Notes: a model not told the origin generated them from the sequence alone. A DNA stretch of 18,774 bases from Sedimentisphaerales bacterium (GCA_016932145.1 JAFGDI010000091.1:1-18774), one strand, 5' to 3'; shown: positions 8,869-16,855, counted from the stretch's first letter. Numbers and translations are program-made.

Positions 8869-8870
8869 TT

Positions 8871-9905
8871 TCAGTTTGAAGTATTAACCGCTGTTGCCCC
8901 CCTGGCCTTTTGCCACTCAAGAACGGCAATAGCGGCAGTTAGTCTCAAAAACGAATCTGAACTGTTGTTAAGTTGCTCTTTAAGTATCCCGGCATCACTA
9001 TCGCGTCCAAAGCTGCCTATGGCCAGTATGGCCAGATGACGGACTCGCTGAGTGACGGTGTTATCATTATAGGGATCGGTATAGGTCAGGGCTTTATAAG
9101 CCGGCTTAATATCGTCTTCGCCCGCCAATACGCCCAGACCACGCAGGGCAGATAACTTCACTTCGATCTGCTCATCATCAGCCAACACTGAGAGCATGGC
9201 AATACATTCATTACATGCCAGCAGCTTCAGGGCCGAAACGGTCAGCAGGCGGTCGTCGGCATAGCCGCTGCCAGCAAAATCGAGCAGACGCTGCTTAACC
9301 GACATATCACCCAGACGGGCCAGAGCCTCGGCCGCCTGCAAACGGATATATGGCTTTTGACCTGACTTGTTCATCACCTGCCATAATACTGTTTTGCTGT
9401 CGGGCCTGTATGAACTATTGCCCAGCTTACCCAGCAGCAGACATGACTGACCGGCATACTGCGGTATGTCGCTTGTCAGGGCATTGTCATACCAGCGGAC
9501 AAAACGCTGGTCTCCCATTTTTTCCAGGGCATAACCGGCACACAGCCTGATCATTACATTCTCAGAACTGATCATCTTTTCCAGCTCTGCTCTGGCTGAT
9601 GCTATTCTGCGGTCACCAGCAGCGATAGCCGCTGCCGAACGAACTGCAACTGTCTGATCACCCAGGGACATAACAATGAGCTTGTCACAGGAATTATCAC
9701 CTGCCAGAGCCAGGGCTTCCATAGCATAGGTGCGAACATAAGCATCTGGCGAAACGGCAGCCTGCATTATTACTTCCAGAGCATCTGCCTGAAGAGATGC
9801 GGCATTTACCCTTATTACCGGACGGATGGCATTATGACTAACACCACAACCAGCAAAAAATAACACTGATATAAACACTATTAACAAATTGATATATAAT
9901 TTCAT
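8871..9905 (-). CDS. HEAT-repeat lipoprotein
   Basis: A 344-residue secreted lipoprotein made almost entirely of HEAT-like alpha-helical repeats. The signal peptide MKLYINLLIVFISVLFFAG ends in a lipobox with lipidated Cys20. From about residue 35 to 335 there are roughly nine helix pairs of the HEAT_2/PBS-lyase type, recognisable by recurring A-A-x-A-L-A-x-L-G-D patterns (for example AEALARLGD, LSALRGLGVLAGEDD and LAILAIGSFG). Such repeats bind proteins; no catalytic motif is present. I chose the ATG at 9905 instead of the one at 9926 because GAGG with a five-base spacer precedes it and the lipoprotein signal starts there. The stop TGA of the upstream glycosyltransferase overlaps this GAGG, which implies translational coupling. 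It is the third gene of the operon, so a role in the same envelope or glycan process is inferred, not shown. Confidence 0.88.
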   Translation of the reverse strand: MKLYINLLIVFISVLFFAGCGVSHNAIRPVIRVNAASLQADALEVIMQAAVSPDAYVRTYAMEALALAGDNSCDKLIVMSLGDQTVAVRSAAAIAAGDRRIASARAELEKMISSENVMIRLCAGYALEKMGDQRFVRWYDNALTSDIPQYAGQSCLLLGKLGNSSYRPDSKTVLWQVMNKSGQKPYIRLQAAEALARLGDMSVKQRLLDFAGSGYADDRLLTVSALKLLACNECIAMLSVLADDEQIEVKLSALRGLGVLAGEDDIKPAYKALTYTDPYNDNTVTQRVRHLAILAIGSFGRDSDAGILKEQLNNSSDSFLRLTAAIAVLEWQKARGATAVNTSN

Positions 9906-9912
9906 AATTTCC

Positions 9913-10860
9913 TCAAACTCTGGCAAAAAGCCGGTGTAATATCATATATAATGGCAGCCTGACCTTTAGTTTAAAATATTTCTTAAAATATTGCCAGCGA
10001 AACATTTTATCCATTTCCGGATAAAGATCACGAATATGAACTATAGTCTTAATATTATGCACTGCGATCAAACCGCAGCACTCATTAAACGCCAGCCAGT
10101 TCAGATAAAACTCCAGATTTGGCCGCAACCCAGGCGGACAATTACCCCGAACATACTCTGGATGCAGCAACAAAGGCCGAAATGATTTGCGAACTGTATT
10201 ACGGGAAATTGTCAGATCGGAATTATTCTGATGGTATATGTGCTGGACTTCATCATTAATGAAGAGTTTATGATTAAGCAGAACATTGATCATAAGATAT
10301 TGTTCTTCGCCAAAAAGACAATGATGCTCATAAAAACCCCTATACTCCTGCAATACCGATCTGTTCCAAAGCATATTATTAGGTGTCATTGCCGCTAAAA
10401 TGCTATTCATCATAGTAAAATCTGTTTCGGACAATAATTGCCATACGCCGCGATTGGCATGAAGAACTGAGTCTTGTACTGGTAAATTACCATGATAATC
10501 AACATAAAACCGACATAATGCAGCAGCGCATTGCGGGTGCGCGATGAGTTGCTTATACTGACTGCTCAGAAAATCGGGCAACCATTGATCATCAGCATCA
10601 AGAAAGGCTACATACTCAGACTGGGCAAGAGCCAGGCCATGATTACGCGCCGCCCCCGGACCGGCATTTTCCTGATGCACCATATGTAATCGCCTGTCAG
10701 TACAATGACTGCTTACCAACTGGGCACTGGCATCTGTTGAGCCATCATCAACCACGATCAACTCAAAGTTGCTAAAGCTCTGAGCCAATACCGAATCGAT
10801 CGCCCGCTGAACATATTTCGCCTTATTATATAACGGCATGACTACTGTTATTTGCGGCAT
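9913..10860 (-). CDS. Family 2 glycosyltransferase
   Basis: A 315-residue inverting GT-A glycosyltransferase of family 2. The N-terminal fold is classic: VVMPLYNKAKYVQRAIDSV, then LIVVDDGSTD (Asp38-Asp39, nucleotide binding), NAGPGAARNHG, and FLDADDQW with the metal-binding DxD at 88-90. The C-terminal half is more variable and holds FGEEQYLMINVLL, which gives the acidic residues often placed as the catalytic base region. No membrane segment is present, so it is likely a cytoplasmic enzyme acting on a lipid-linked or nascent glycan; donor and acceptor cannot be predicted. Three bases separate it from the upstream GT4 gene. Its GAGG ribosome binding site lies immediately before the GT4 stop codon, so translation of the two is probably coupled. 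Confidence 0.95.
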   Translation of the reverse strand: MPQITVVMPLYNKAKYVQRAIDSVLAQSFSNFELIVVDDGSTDASAQLVSSHCTDRRLHMVHQENAGPGAARNHGLALAQSEYVAFLDADDQWLPDFLSSQYKQLIAHPQCAAALCRFYVDYHGNLPVQDSVLHANRGVWQLLSETDFTMMNSILAAMTPNNMLWNRSVLQEYRGFYEHHCLFGEEQYLMINVLLNHKLFINDEVQHIYHQNNSDLTISRNTVRKSFRPLLLHPEYVRGNCPPGLRPNLEFYLNWLAFNECCGLIAVHNIKTIVHIRDLYPEMDKMFRWQYFKKYFKLKVRLPLYMILHRLFARV

Positions 10861-10863
10861 AAC

Positions 10864-12066
10864 TTACCTCTGGCTTGTCATAGATGTCAAGAGAGCGTCT
10901 ATGCTTTCGCCGATCTTGTCCCAATGATAGTGTAACTGGAAAGTCTCACAAGCATTTGCTGATAACTTTTGCTGTAATGACTCATTGGCACATACCTCAT
11001 TGCAACATCTGACAAATGATTCGGGATCATCTGCCAGCATTATGTTTTTGCCATGCTCAACTTCCAGACCATAAGCACCTGTACTGGTAGATATGACCGG
11101 ACAAGAACGGGCGAAACCTTCGAGTATTTTTAATCTCGTGCCGCCACCACTTAATAACGGCACTACCATAGCGGTCCAGCTATTCATTTCCTGGGCCAGA
11201 TCATCGACAAACCCCAGATATTTAATACCGGCAGATTCAGGTAACTTCAGCTCTTTACTGATCATGCCGGCAATATGAAACTCCACTTTAGGGTCATTGG
11301 CATAAATGTCAGGCCAGACTTCTTTAATAAACCAGCATAAACCATCATAATTTGGCTTATAACTGAGATAGCCGACAAACCCTATCACCGACGGAGTAGT
11401 GACGCTGCGACTGGCAAAATCGGTTAGAGCCGTAATATCAAAACCATTGGGTATGACATGCAACTTATTGGCCGCCTGGGGACATAATCTGCTCACATAA
11501 GCCAGGTCTGCCTTACTGCATATACCAACTTTCTTAAACTTCCTTATCGCTGATAGCTCTGTCCGGAAATGCTTATAATAGATCAATCTCTCAGCAATCT
11601 TTTTTCTTAAACTGGCCTTTTGGGCATATTCCCCTTTTATTCGTAAGTGCAGCAGGTCATCAAGATCAATTATCGACTTTTCCGGATAACGCATACCCGT
11701 TGCTGCCGCCGTTTGAATTTTCTCATACCAGATTATATCGTGCTGCCGAGAAAGCTCATCAAATACAGACATTTCCGCTCTGGCTAATTTCCTACTATAA
11801 TAAAATGGCCAATGCTGATCGAATTTATGTCTTAATATCGAGATACTACTATCCATAGTAGAATAAGGCTGAGGCAAATAGTATAACTCTCCCAGCTCTG
11901 CCTTAGTACGATCAAACCGCTCCTGATCGTAAGTGCCCCTGGCATTTATGCAAACAGTAGTGATCGCATGGTTTTTTTTCATCTGCCGGGCAAGATTTAG
12001 TATCCGCAGATATGAGCCTCCCAACGGAGGACAAGGTAAATGATTTGTTACGAATAATATTTTCAT
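10864..12066 (-). CDS. Family 4 glycosyltransferase, PEP-CTERM/Eps-associated type
   Basis: A 400-residue retaining GT-B glycosyltransferase. The frame is open further upstream to 12207, but that extension is compositionally unlike protein (many Phe, Asn, Tyr and Trp), and the family start MKILFVTNHLPCPPLGGSYLR falls at 12066. The N-terminal domain carries the Gly-rich acceptor loop PLGGSYLR. The C-terminal domain begins near IPNGFD and contains IGFVGYLSYKPNYDG, then the donor-binding PLLSGGGTRLKILEGFARSCPVIS run with the family E-x7-E-like region, and TGAYGLEVEHGKNI. The layout resembles the TIGR03087 group of sugar transferases linked to exosortase/EPS loci; no exosortase gene is visible here. 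No clear Shine-Dalgarno precedes 12066. It leads the three-gene minus-strand operon. Confidence 0.92.
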   Translation of the reverse strand: MKILFVTNHLPCPPLGGSYLRILNLARQMKKNHAITTVCINARGTYDQERFDRTKAELGELYYLPQPYSTMDSSISILRHKFDQHWPFYYSRKLARAEMSVFDELSRQHDIIWYEKIQTAAATGMRYPEKSIIDLDDLLHLRIKGEYAQKASLRKKIAERLIYYKHFRTELSAIRKFKKVGICSKADLAYVSRLCPQAANKLHVIPNGFDITALTDFASRSVTTPSVIGFVGYLSYKPNYDGLCWFIKEVWPDIYANDPKVEFHIAGMISKELKLPESAGIKYLGFVDDLAQEMNSWTAMVVPLLSGGGTRLKILEGFARSCPVISTSTGAYGLEVEHGKNIMLADDPESFVRCCNEVCANESLQQKLSANACETFQLHYHWDKIGESIDALLTSMTSQR

Positions 12067-12448
12067 AAAAATAACAACGCTAAAATGGCAGGCCCAGTTC
12101 TGGTTATAATAATTTTCTATCTTAATTATCGGTCGTAGAGGTGAATTAAAATGACTTTTTGACCACAGAAAAATTTGGTGAAGAATGAAAAAAAAAGAAT
12201 TTAACATAACTATATATATAAGTCGTATTTAGATAGTGCCTGATTCTTATTCGAGACCTTGCCGGAAAAATATTGTATTTGACATATTCGCTCAGCTTTG
12301 ATATTTGCCTTACTCCGTAACATTAATTAATTAAGGTAAAAAGAATAATTTTAACTGATTATTTGCCGATAGCATGTTTGTGAATACAGACTTTGATGAA
12401 TAATCCGGTTATCCAGACAGGCTGACCGGTGAAGGAAGATAAAAAATT
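12067..12448. other. Divergent control region between the GT operon and topA
   Basis: This 382-base stretch serves two divergent units. It holds the topA promoter candidate, a perfect 12-bp palindrome TTAATTAATTAA (12323-12334) just after the predicted topA transcription start, and a hairpin CCGGT...ACCGG with inner CAG/CTG pairing (12406-12430) immediately before the topA ribosome binding site. On the minus strand an alternating TATATATATA tract near 12210-12221 could supply a -10 for the GT operon, but I see no matching -35. The stretch 12067-12207 is also open in the GT4 frame; I read it as leader. Confidence 0.55.
12279..12307 (+). promoter_or_regulatory. Candidate sigma70 promoter of topA
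   Basis: A perfect -35 TTGACA (12279-12284) is followed after 17 bases by TATTTG (12302-12307), a weak -10. The leader to the ATG would be about 135 bases and includes a palindrome and a hairpin. The -10 match is poor, so confidence is limited. Confidence 0.42.
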
Positions 12449-14983
12449 ATGGCAAAAGCAGCAACTGGAAAGAACCTGGTGATAGTGGAGTCGCCGGCGA
12501 AAGCCAAGACTATCAATAAATATCTGGGCAATAACTTTAAGGTTATTGCCAGTATGGGCCATGTTCGCGACCTGCCCAATAATGATATGGCGGTAGATAT
12601 AGAAAATAACTTTTCCCCTACCTACGAAACCATACCAACCCGCAAAAAAATACTCTCCGAACTGAAAAAACTAGCCAAGGAAGCCCCGATGGTCTATCTG
12701 GCGAGCGATTTGGACCGAGAAGGAGAGGCGATCGCCTGGCATTTGAGCGAGGCCCTGGGCATAAAATCCGATAGATTCTGTCGTGTGGTCTTTAATGCCA
12801 TTACTAAAAGCGCCATCGAACAGGCTTTTGCCAACCCGCACAGTCTGGACATGGACAAGGTAAACGCACAGCAGGCCCGTCGTATTTTGGACCGGATCGT
12901 GGGCTATCAGATAAGCCCCCTGCTCTGGAAAAAGGTGGCTCGCGGCCTTTCTGCCGGTCGGGTACAGTCAGTAGCGGTAAAACTGGTAGTGCAGCGTGAA
13001 AAAGAGATCAAAGCCTTCGTTCCCGAAGAATATTGGAAGATCGACGGCATATTCTGCAATAAGAACACGCCCAACCTGCCCGAAAAGTATAAAGAGTTTG
13101 TCAATGCCAACACAGAAAACGACAAAGGGCCTACCATTAAGCAAAGAGGCGAGTGGCTTTATGACCATAGCTGCCTTGAAACTCATCTGGTAAGCGTTGG
13201 CGGTAACCCGTTCAAGGCGGGCAATCAGGCAGAAGCAGACAAAGTATATAATGCCATAACTAATAATGAATTCAGTGTTTGCAGCATAGACACTCGCAGC
13301 TCTAATTCCAGGCCTCAGGCTCCTTTTATCACCTCGACCCTGCAACAGCAATCGGCCAATAAACTTGGCTATTCAGCTAAAAATACCATGCGGCTGGCCC
13401 AGGAATTATATGAAGGTATAGATATAAGCGGCCTGGGTTCTATTGGTCTGATAACTTATATGCGTACTGACAGTACCAATATCTCTAATGAGGCTTTGGG
13501 TATGGTACGCGATTTCATATCCAGTAATTACGGAGAAAAATATCTCCCGGCTAAAGCCAATTATTATGGCTCATCAAATAAAGCGGCCCAGGAAGCACAC
13601 GAGGCGATCCGTCCGACCGATGTCAGTATTACGCCGGAAAATGTGAAAAACGACCTCACACCCCAGCAGTATAAGCTCTATGACCTTATCTGGAAGCGAT
13701 TTGTCTCATGCCAGATGACACCGGCGATATGGGATGTAACCACTGTCAATATTGAGACTAAAGGCCAGATCGATGGACAGGAGCAGTCAGTATTGTTCCG
13801 GGCTAACGGTCGTAAACTGGTTTTTGACGGTTTCATGCTCGTTAGTGGTATTACGGTAAGCGGCAGCGACCAGATATTGCCAGACCTGAGCGTAGGCGGT
13901 AAGGTATGGCCGGTTACTATTGACCATACCCAGCATTTCACCAGTCCGCCGGCTCGTTATACTGAAGCGTCGCTCATTAAGATGCTGGAAGCCGAAGGTA
14001 TTGGCCGACCAAGTACCTATGCCTCGATCATATCTACGATCCAGGATCGCGGCTATGTTGAACAACTGGACAAGAAATTCTTCGCTACCGACCTTGGTAT
14101 TGTTGTAACTGAAAAATTAAATGAGCATTTCACTCAGATCATGGATGTAGCCTTTACCCGATTTATGGAAGGTCAGCTCGATAAGATCGAAGAGCAGCAT
14201 CTCGACTGGGTTAATGTACTCAGGGAATTTTATGGCCCGTTCAAAGAAAATCTCGATCGCGCCCATGAAGAGATGGTCCACGCCCGCGCCGAAACTCAGC
14301 CATCAGATTATATGTGTCCCGAATGCGGTAAGCCGATGGTCTATCGCTTTGGTAAAAATGGCCGGTTCTTATCTTGCGGCGATTACCCAACTTGCAAGTA
14401 CGCAGCACCTTGCGACCGCGATGGCAAGATAGCCCAGCCGGAAGAGACTCAGCATTCCTGTCCGAACTGCGGTAAGTCGATGATCCTGCGTAAGGCGCGG
14501 TTTGGCACATTCCTGGGTTGCAGTGGCTACCCGGAATGCAAGACTACTCAGAAGGTGGATAAGGACGGCAATGTGCAGCCGCCCAAAGCTCCGGCCCGGC
14601 CTAGCGGTATCAAATGCCATAAGTGTAAAGATGGCGAGCTGGTGATCCGCGACAGTAAGCGGGGCGAGTTCATGGGCTGTAATAAGTTCCCCAAGTGCCG
14701 GTCTATTATCAGTATCAAGATGCTTGATGAACTGACCGCTCTGCAGGCTGAGGGCAAATGGCCGCCAGCAACCCTGGAAGAAGCCGATGTTATCCTGGGC
14801 CGCAAAACCAAAAAAACAGCTACTGACGAGCAAGATAGTGAAGACACAAAAACCACTAAAAAGAATGTAGCAAAAAAGACCGTTAAGAAGGTAGCGAAAA
14901 AAGTTGCCAAAAAGACCACTAAAAAGAAAACAGCCGATGACGAGGCTGAAGTAACAGTAGATGATGTTGATGTTCCATTTTGA
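12449..14983 (+). CDS. topA: DNA topoisomerase I (type IA)
   Basis: An 844-residue type IA topoisomerase that relaxes negative supercoils. The TOPRIM domain has VIVESPAKAKTI with Glu14 and the acidic triad in SDLDREGEAIAWH (Asp87, Asp89, Glu91). The core contains LDRIVGYQISPLLW and GLSAGRVQSVA, and the active-site Tyr337 lies in GLITYMRTDST; EAIRPTD and GIGRPSTYA complete the catalytic set. Three zinc-ribbon motifs follow, each with four cysteines (starting at CPECGKP, CPNCGKS and CHKCKDG). The last 45 residues are a lysine-rich, histone-H1-like tail with AKKTVKK-type repeats followed by an acidic end, which probably adds non-specific DNA binding. An insertion of about 40-50 residues near 215-265 lengthens the region after the first core segment. 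The ATG has an AAGGAAG ribosome binding site with a spacer of about ten bases. It appears to be a single-gene unit closed by a terminator. Confidence 0.98.
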   Translation: MAKAATGKNLVIVESPAKAKTINKYLGNNFKVIASMGHVRDLPNNDMAVDIENNFSPTYETIPTRKKILSELKKLAKEAPMVYLASDLDREGEAIAWHLSEALGIKSDRFCRVVFNAITKSAIEQAFANPHSLDMDKVNAQQARRILDRIVGYQISPLLWKKVARGLSAGRVQSVAVKLVVQREKEIKAFVPEEYWKIDGIFCNKNTPNLPEKYKEFVNANTENDKGPTIKQRGEWLYDHSCLETHLVSVGGNPFKAGNQAEADKVYNAITNNEFSVCSIDTRSSNSRPQAPFITSTLQQQSANKLGYSAKNTMRLAQELYEGIDISGLGSIGLITYMRTDSTNISNEALGMVRDFISSNYGEKYLPAKANYYGSSNKAAQEAHEAIRPTDVSITPENVKNDLTPQQYKLYDLIWKRFVSCQMTPAIWDVTTVNIETKGQIDGQEQSVLFRANGRKLVFDGFMLVSGITVSGSDQILPDLSVGGKVWPVTIDHTQHFTSPPARYTEASLIKMLEAEGIGRPSTYASIISTIQDRGYVEQLDKKFFATDLGIVVTEKLNEHFTQIMDVAFTRFMEGQLDKIEEQHLDWVNVLREFYGPFKENLDRAHEEMVHARAETQPSDYMCPECGKPMVYRFGKNGRFLSCGDYPTCKYAAPCDRDGKIAQPEETQHSCPNCGKSMILRKARFGTFLGCSGYPECKTTQKVDKDGNVQPPKAPARPSGIKCHKCKDGELVIRDSKRGEFMGCNKFPKCRSIISIKMLDELTALQAEGKWPPATLEEADVILGRKTKKTATDEQDSEDTKTTKKNVAKKTVKKVAKKVAKKTTKKKTADDEAEVTVDDVDVPF

Positions 14984-15010
14984 GAATGTTGACTGAAGAA
15001 TAGAGAAATG

Positions 15011-15045
15011 AAAAAGGCGGCCTGACATGGGTCGCCTTTTTGCTT
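15011..15045 (+). terminator. Intrinsic terminator of topA
   Basis: AAAAAGGCG (15011-15019) pairs exactly with CGCCTTTTT (15033-15041), and GCC/GGT pairs can extend the stem inward to a five-base loop. A T-rich end follows. It starts 28 bases after the topA stop. Confidence 0.88.
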
Positions 15046-15279
15046 TTGGTGGGTGGTTGAGAACGGACTGGCACGAACGAGCATGAACGGTCACGGACTT
15101 GCACCGGGGTGGGTTAATTGGTAGAATGTGGGCTGTGGTTTCAGGTGACAGGTTGTGCGGTGGTTATGCCGGGCTGGAAGGATAGCAGGGTTAGAATATT
15201 AGTATGGCAAATGAAGAAAAATGTCCGAAGAGTGAGCTGCTGGTTGACCCATCTGGGAACGCCGGCAGTTGAGGGTAAA

Positions 15280-15309
15280 GCCCGAAATCCCGACAATTCG
15301 GGATTCGGC
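15280..15309. repeat. REP-like imperfect palindrome (CCCGA/TCGGG type)
   Basis: The left arm 15280-15293 and the right arm 15298-15309 (TCGGGATTCGGC) pair along twelve positions with two single-base bulges around a CAAT loop. There is no T-tract and no gene directly upstream, so it is not a terminator. Its core resembles the hairpin at 16840-16855. Confidence 0.6.
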
Positions 15310-15397
15310 AAATGGTATGCAACCTGAGTTGTTAAGATGGAGAAGGCTCAGGCGAATAACATTTTTTATGTCAATTTGTTGTTCCGTACTAACACTG

Positions 15398-15415
15398 GCC
15401 GAGCTGGGGCTCGGC
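15398..15415. repeat. REP-like perfect hairpin, GC-rich
   Basis: GCCGAGC-TGGG-GCTCGGC gives a seven-pair GC-rich stem with a four-base loop and is followed by GTTCCC. It looks like extragenic palindromes dispersed in many genomes. Copy number elsewhere in the genome cannot be seen from this window. Confidence 0.55.
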
Positions 15416-15801
15416 GTTCCCAGGGGGCTGGAACAGCACAAAGCGGAGCGGAACAATATTGACGATTAAAAAGCGGCGGCGAAGATGATTAAACAGGATA
15501 GGAAAAAGAGAGAATGAAATTATTAAACACTGTGCTGAAGATTACATTGTTTTACAAAAAATATAATTTTGCTCTTGCTTATCATATATATAGATAGATA
15601 TGATATATGCTGTCTTAGTGTAGCTCTTTAACTCTGAGCGCTTATTTTCTAAATTTGAGATACCGGTTCACGGTAAACAATATTGATTAGTGCAATAAAA
15701 CTGTAAAATCCAGATAGAATCGATAGAAGCTAACTGAAATTGTTTTGTTTATTGTCGCATGTGCTAATAGCTTTCTCTTAACATACTAGGGTTTTTATAA
15801 A

Positions 15802-16200
15802 ATGAAATTATTTATTCGATATATGGTTTTGTTAGCAATTGTTGCTATTAGTGGCTGCTGTTTTGATTTGACCCATGTTTCATACAAACCGACGGTTATG
15901 ACATTTGATAATAAGCCTATCTCTTCTTTGGTTATGAAACAAAATGTGGATATACCTTTAAAAAGCTGGAGTGTCACACGAATTAAAGGGGGCACTATGT
16001 GGCACTATGTGGGAACCGTTCCTGCTGGTGATGTGTATTCAACAGATGATCAGGTTGTAACTGCTGTTGGTTCAAATACTCATGAGGCCAATATTGTGAT
16101 AAGTGAAAATAATATTGTTGGTTTGTATCTTCCCGTTGAAGATGGTTTTGTTGCGATCTCTAAACCCGTTAAATTCTATTATGAGGAAGTTAGTAAATGA
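15802..16200 (+). CDS. Small lipoprotein of unknown function
   Basis: A 132-residue protein with a lipoprotein signal: MKLFIRYMVLLAIVAISG then Cys19-Cys20, with AISGC as lipobox. The mature part is beta-rich by pattern (VISENNIVGLYLPVEDGFVAIS) and has no family motif that I recognise. Its stop overlaps the start of the next lipoprotein gene in ATGA, so the two are translationally coupled and probably act together in the envelope. Codon use differs from the flanking genes: many TTG, GTT, TTT and AAT codons in an AT-rich setting, suggesting acquisition. A perfect 10-bp tandem duplication (GGCACTATGT twice, 15991-16010) sits mid-gene; a change in copy number would break the frame. The ribosome binding site is weak (AGGG about eleven bases before the ATG). 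Confidence 0.72.
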   Translation: MKLFIRYMVLLAIVAISGCCFDLTHVSYKPTVMTFDNKPISSLVMKQNVDIPLKSWSVTRIKGGTMWHYVGTVPAGDVYSTDDQVVTAVGSNTHEANIVISENNIVGLYLPVEDGFVAISKPVKFYYEEVSK

Positions 16201-16634
16201 AAATCAGATTTATTATCACAGCGTGTCTTTCATTTTTTATGGCAGTTAATATGATAGGCTGTGCTTCAGGCGTAAGCTACAAAGACTATCAGGGTAGTAT
16301 GACTAAGCTTAACTCAGAACAGAGCAGGTTAATTATTTATCGTACCGCAGTAATTGGTGCAGCTATCCAGCCAAAAGTGTATTTGGATGAAGAAGTGGTA
16401 TGTAAAGCAGTACCTAAAGGTTTTGCGTATAAAGATGTCGCTCCTGGCGACCATCAGATCAATTGCTCAACAGAAGTTAAAAGGTCGTTGTCTTTGACAA
16501 CCAAGCCCGGTCAAACAAAATATGTAAGACTGGATGTTACTATGGGCTTCTTTGCCGGACATGTTTCGCCTGTGCCCGTAGAAGAGGCAGATGCTTTGAA
16601 TGAGTTGAATGGTTGTAAATATATTGGGAAGTAG
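16197..16634 (+). CDS. DUF2846-like small lipoprotein
   Basis: A 145-residue lipoprotein with signal peptide MKIRFIITACLSFFMAVNMIG and lipidated Cys22. The mature region fits the DUF2846 pattern: RLIIYRTAVIGAAIQPKVYLDEEVV, then FAYKDVAPGDHQINC, then LTTKPGQTKYVRLDVTMG. This is the small beta-sandwich family of periplasmic or outer-membrane lipoproteins in which an IYR strand, a KVYxD turn and a PGxH turn recur; its function is unknown. Translation starts inside the stop of the upstream lipoprotein gene (ATGA), with a strong GAGGAAG ribosome binding site at 16183-16189 and a seven-base spacer. Base composition is AT-rich like its partner and unlike topA or the dehydratase. A perfect terminator lies 122 bases downstream. 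Confidence 0.82.
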   Translation: MKIRFIITACLSFFMAVNMIGCASGVSYKDYQGSMTKLNSEQSRLIIYRTAVIGAAIQPKVYLDEEVVCKAVPKGFAYKDVAPGDHQINCSTEVKRSLSLTTKPGQTKYVRLDVTMGFFAGHVSPVPVEEADALNELNGCKYIGK

Positions 16635-16756
16635 AAGTGTTATTGTCAGTTGCTTCGCTAAAAATATGCAACAGTTTGATGTATAAGCTATGCGGTTTAT
16701 CAATAGCTACCATAACTGCATTTATTGCTGACGGTTACATTACTTAACAAAAACCT

Positions 16757-16788
16757 AAACCACCCATCTAATGGGTGGTTTTCTGTTT
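16757..16788 (+). terminator. Intrinsic terminator of the lipoprotein pair
   Basis: AAACCACCCAT (16757-16767) and ATGGGTGGTTT (16771-16781) form a perfect 11-bp stem around a CTA loop, followed by TCTGTTTT. Confidence 0.85.
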
Positions 16789-16839
16789 TACACGCTTCGC
16801 GTACTCAACTACCTGATGTCATTAAACATTTATCAGGCT

Positions 16840-16855
16840 CCCGATGCATATCGGG
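16840..16855. repeat. REP-like hairpin (CCCGAT/ATCGGG)
   Basis: CCCGAT-GCAT-ATCGGG, six pairs with a four-base loop, followed by ATTCA. The core and the trailing ATTC match the larger palindrome at 15280-15309 (TCGGGATTC). A second, looser pairing CCTGAT/ATCAGG (16812-16817 with 16832-16837) precedes it directly. Confidence 0.5.

Larger units (their letters stand above)
8286..8870. other. Gene-free gap of 585 bases with framed repeats
   Basis: No coding frame of credible composition is visible on either strand. The right half holds a direct repeat pair, a long inverted repeat, a short hairpin ATCGG-CCGAT (8793-8810) and three close copies of TTGTTACT (8818-8846). A CCCAT-ATGGG mini-hairpin lies near 8651-8662. 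None of the riboswitch or structured RNA families I know matches by eye. The GT/HEAT operon, read on the minus strand, ends at the right edge, so the hairpins may form its 3' untranslated region. Confidence 0.55.
15046..15801. other. Gene-free accessory-looking stretch after topA
   Basis: About 750 bases without a gene I can support. The first 400 bases are G-rich on the plus strand and carry two strong REP-like hairpins and repeated GAACGG words (15061, 15085). From about 15475 the base composition turns abruptly AT-rich and stays so through the next two genes. A weak inverted repeat ATCATAT...ATATGAT lies near 15582-15605. The frame 15269-15469 is open from a TTG but crosses both hairpins and has no ribosome binding site, so I do not call it. 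Confidence 0.55.

Noticed and set aside
9906..9926. Upstream ATG of the HEAT-repeat lipoprotein at 9926
   Set aside because: It overlaps the GT2 stop and would place seven residues including three Glu before the signal peptide; GAGG points to 9905.
12067..12207. Upstream extension of the GT4 gene to an ATG at 12207
   Set aside because: The extra 47 residues are not glycosyltransferase-like, and MKILFVTNHLP at 12066 is the family start.
15108..15185. tRNA-like D-arm text (GGTTAATTGGTAGAAT)
   Set aside because: No acceptor stem, anticodon arm or TTCGA-type T-loop at proper spacing follows.
15269..15469. Open frame of 66 codons from a TTG (ending in LAELGLGVPRGLEQHK-type sequence)
   Set aside because: It runs through both REP-like hairpins and has no ribosome binding site; its apparent protein is the translation of the palindromes.
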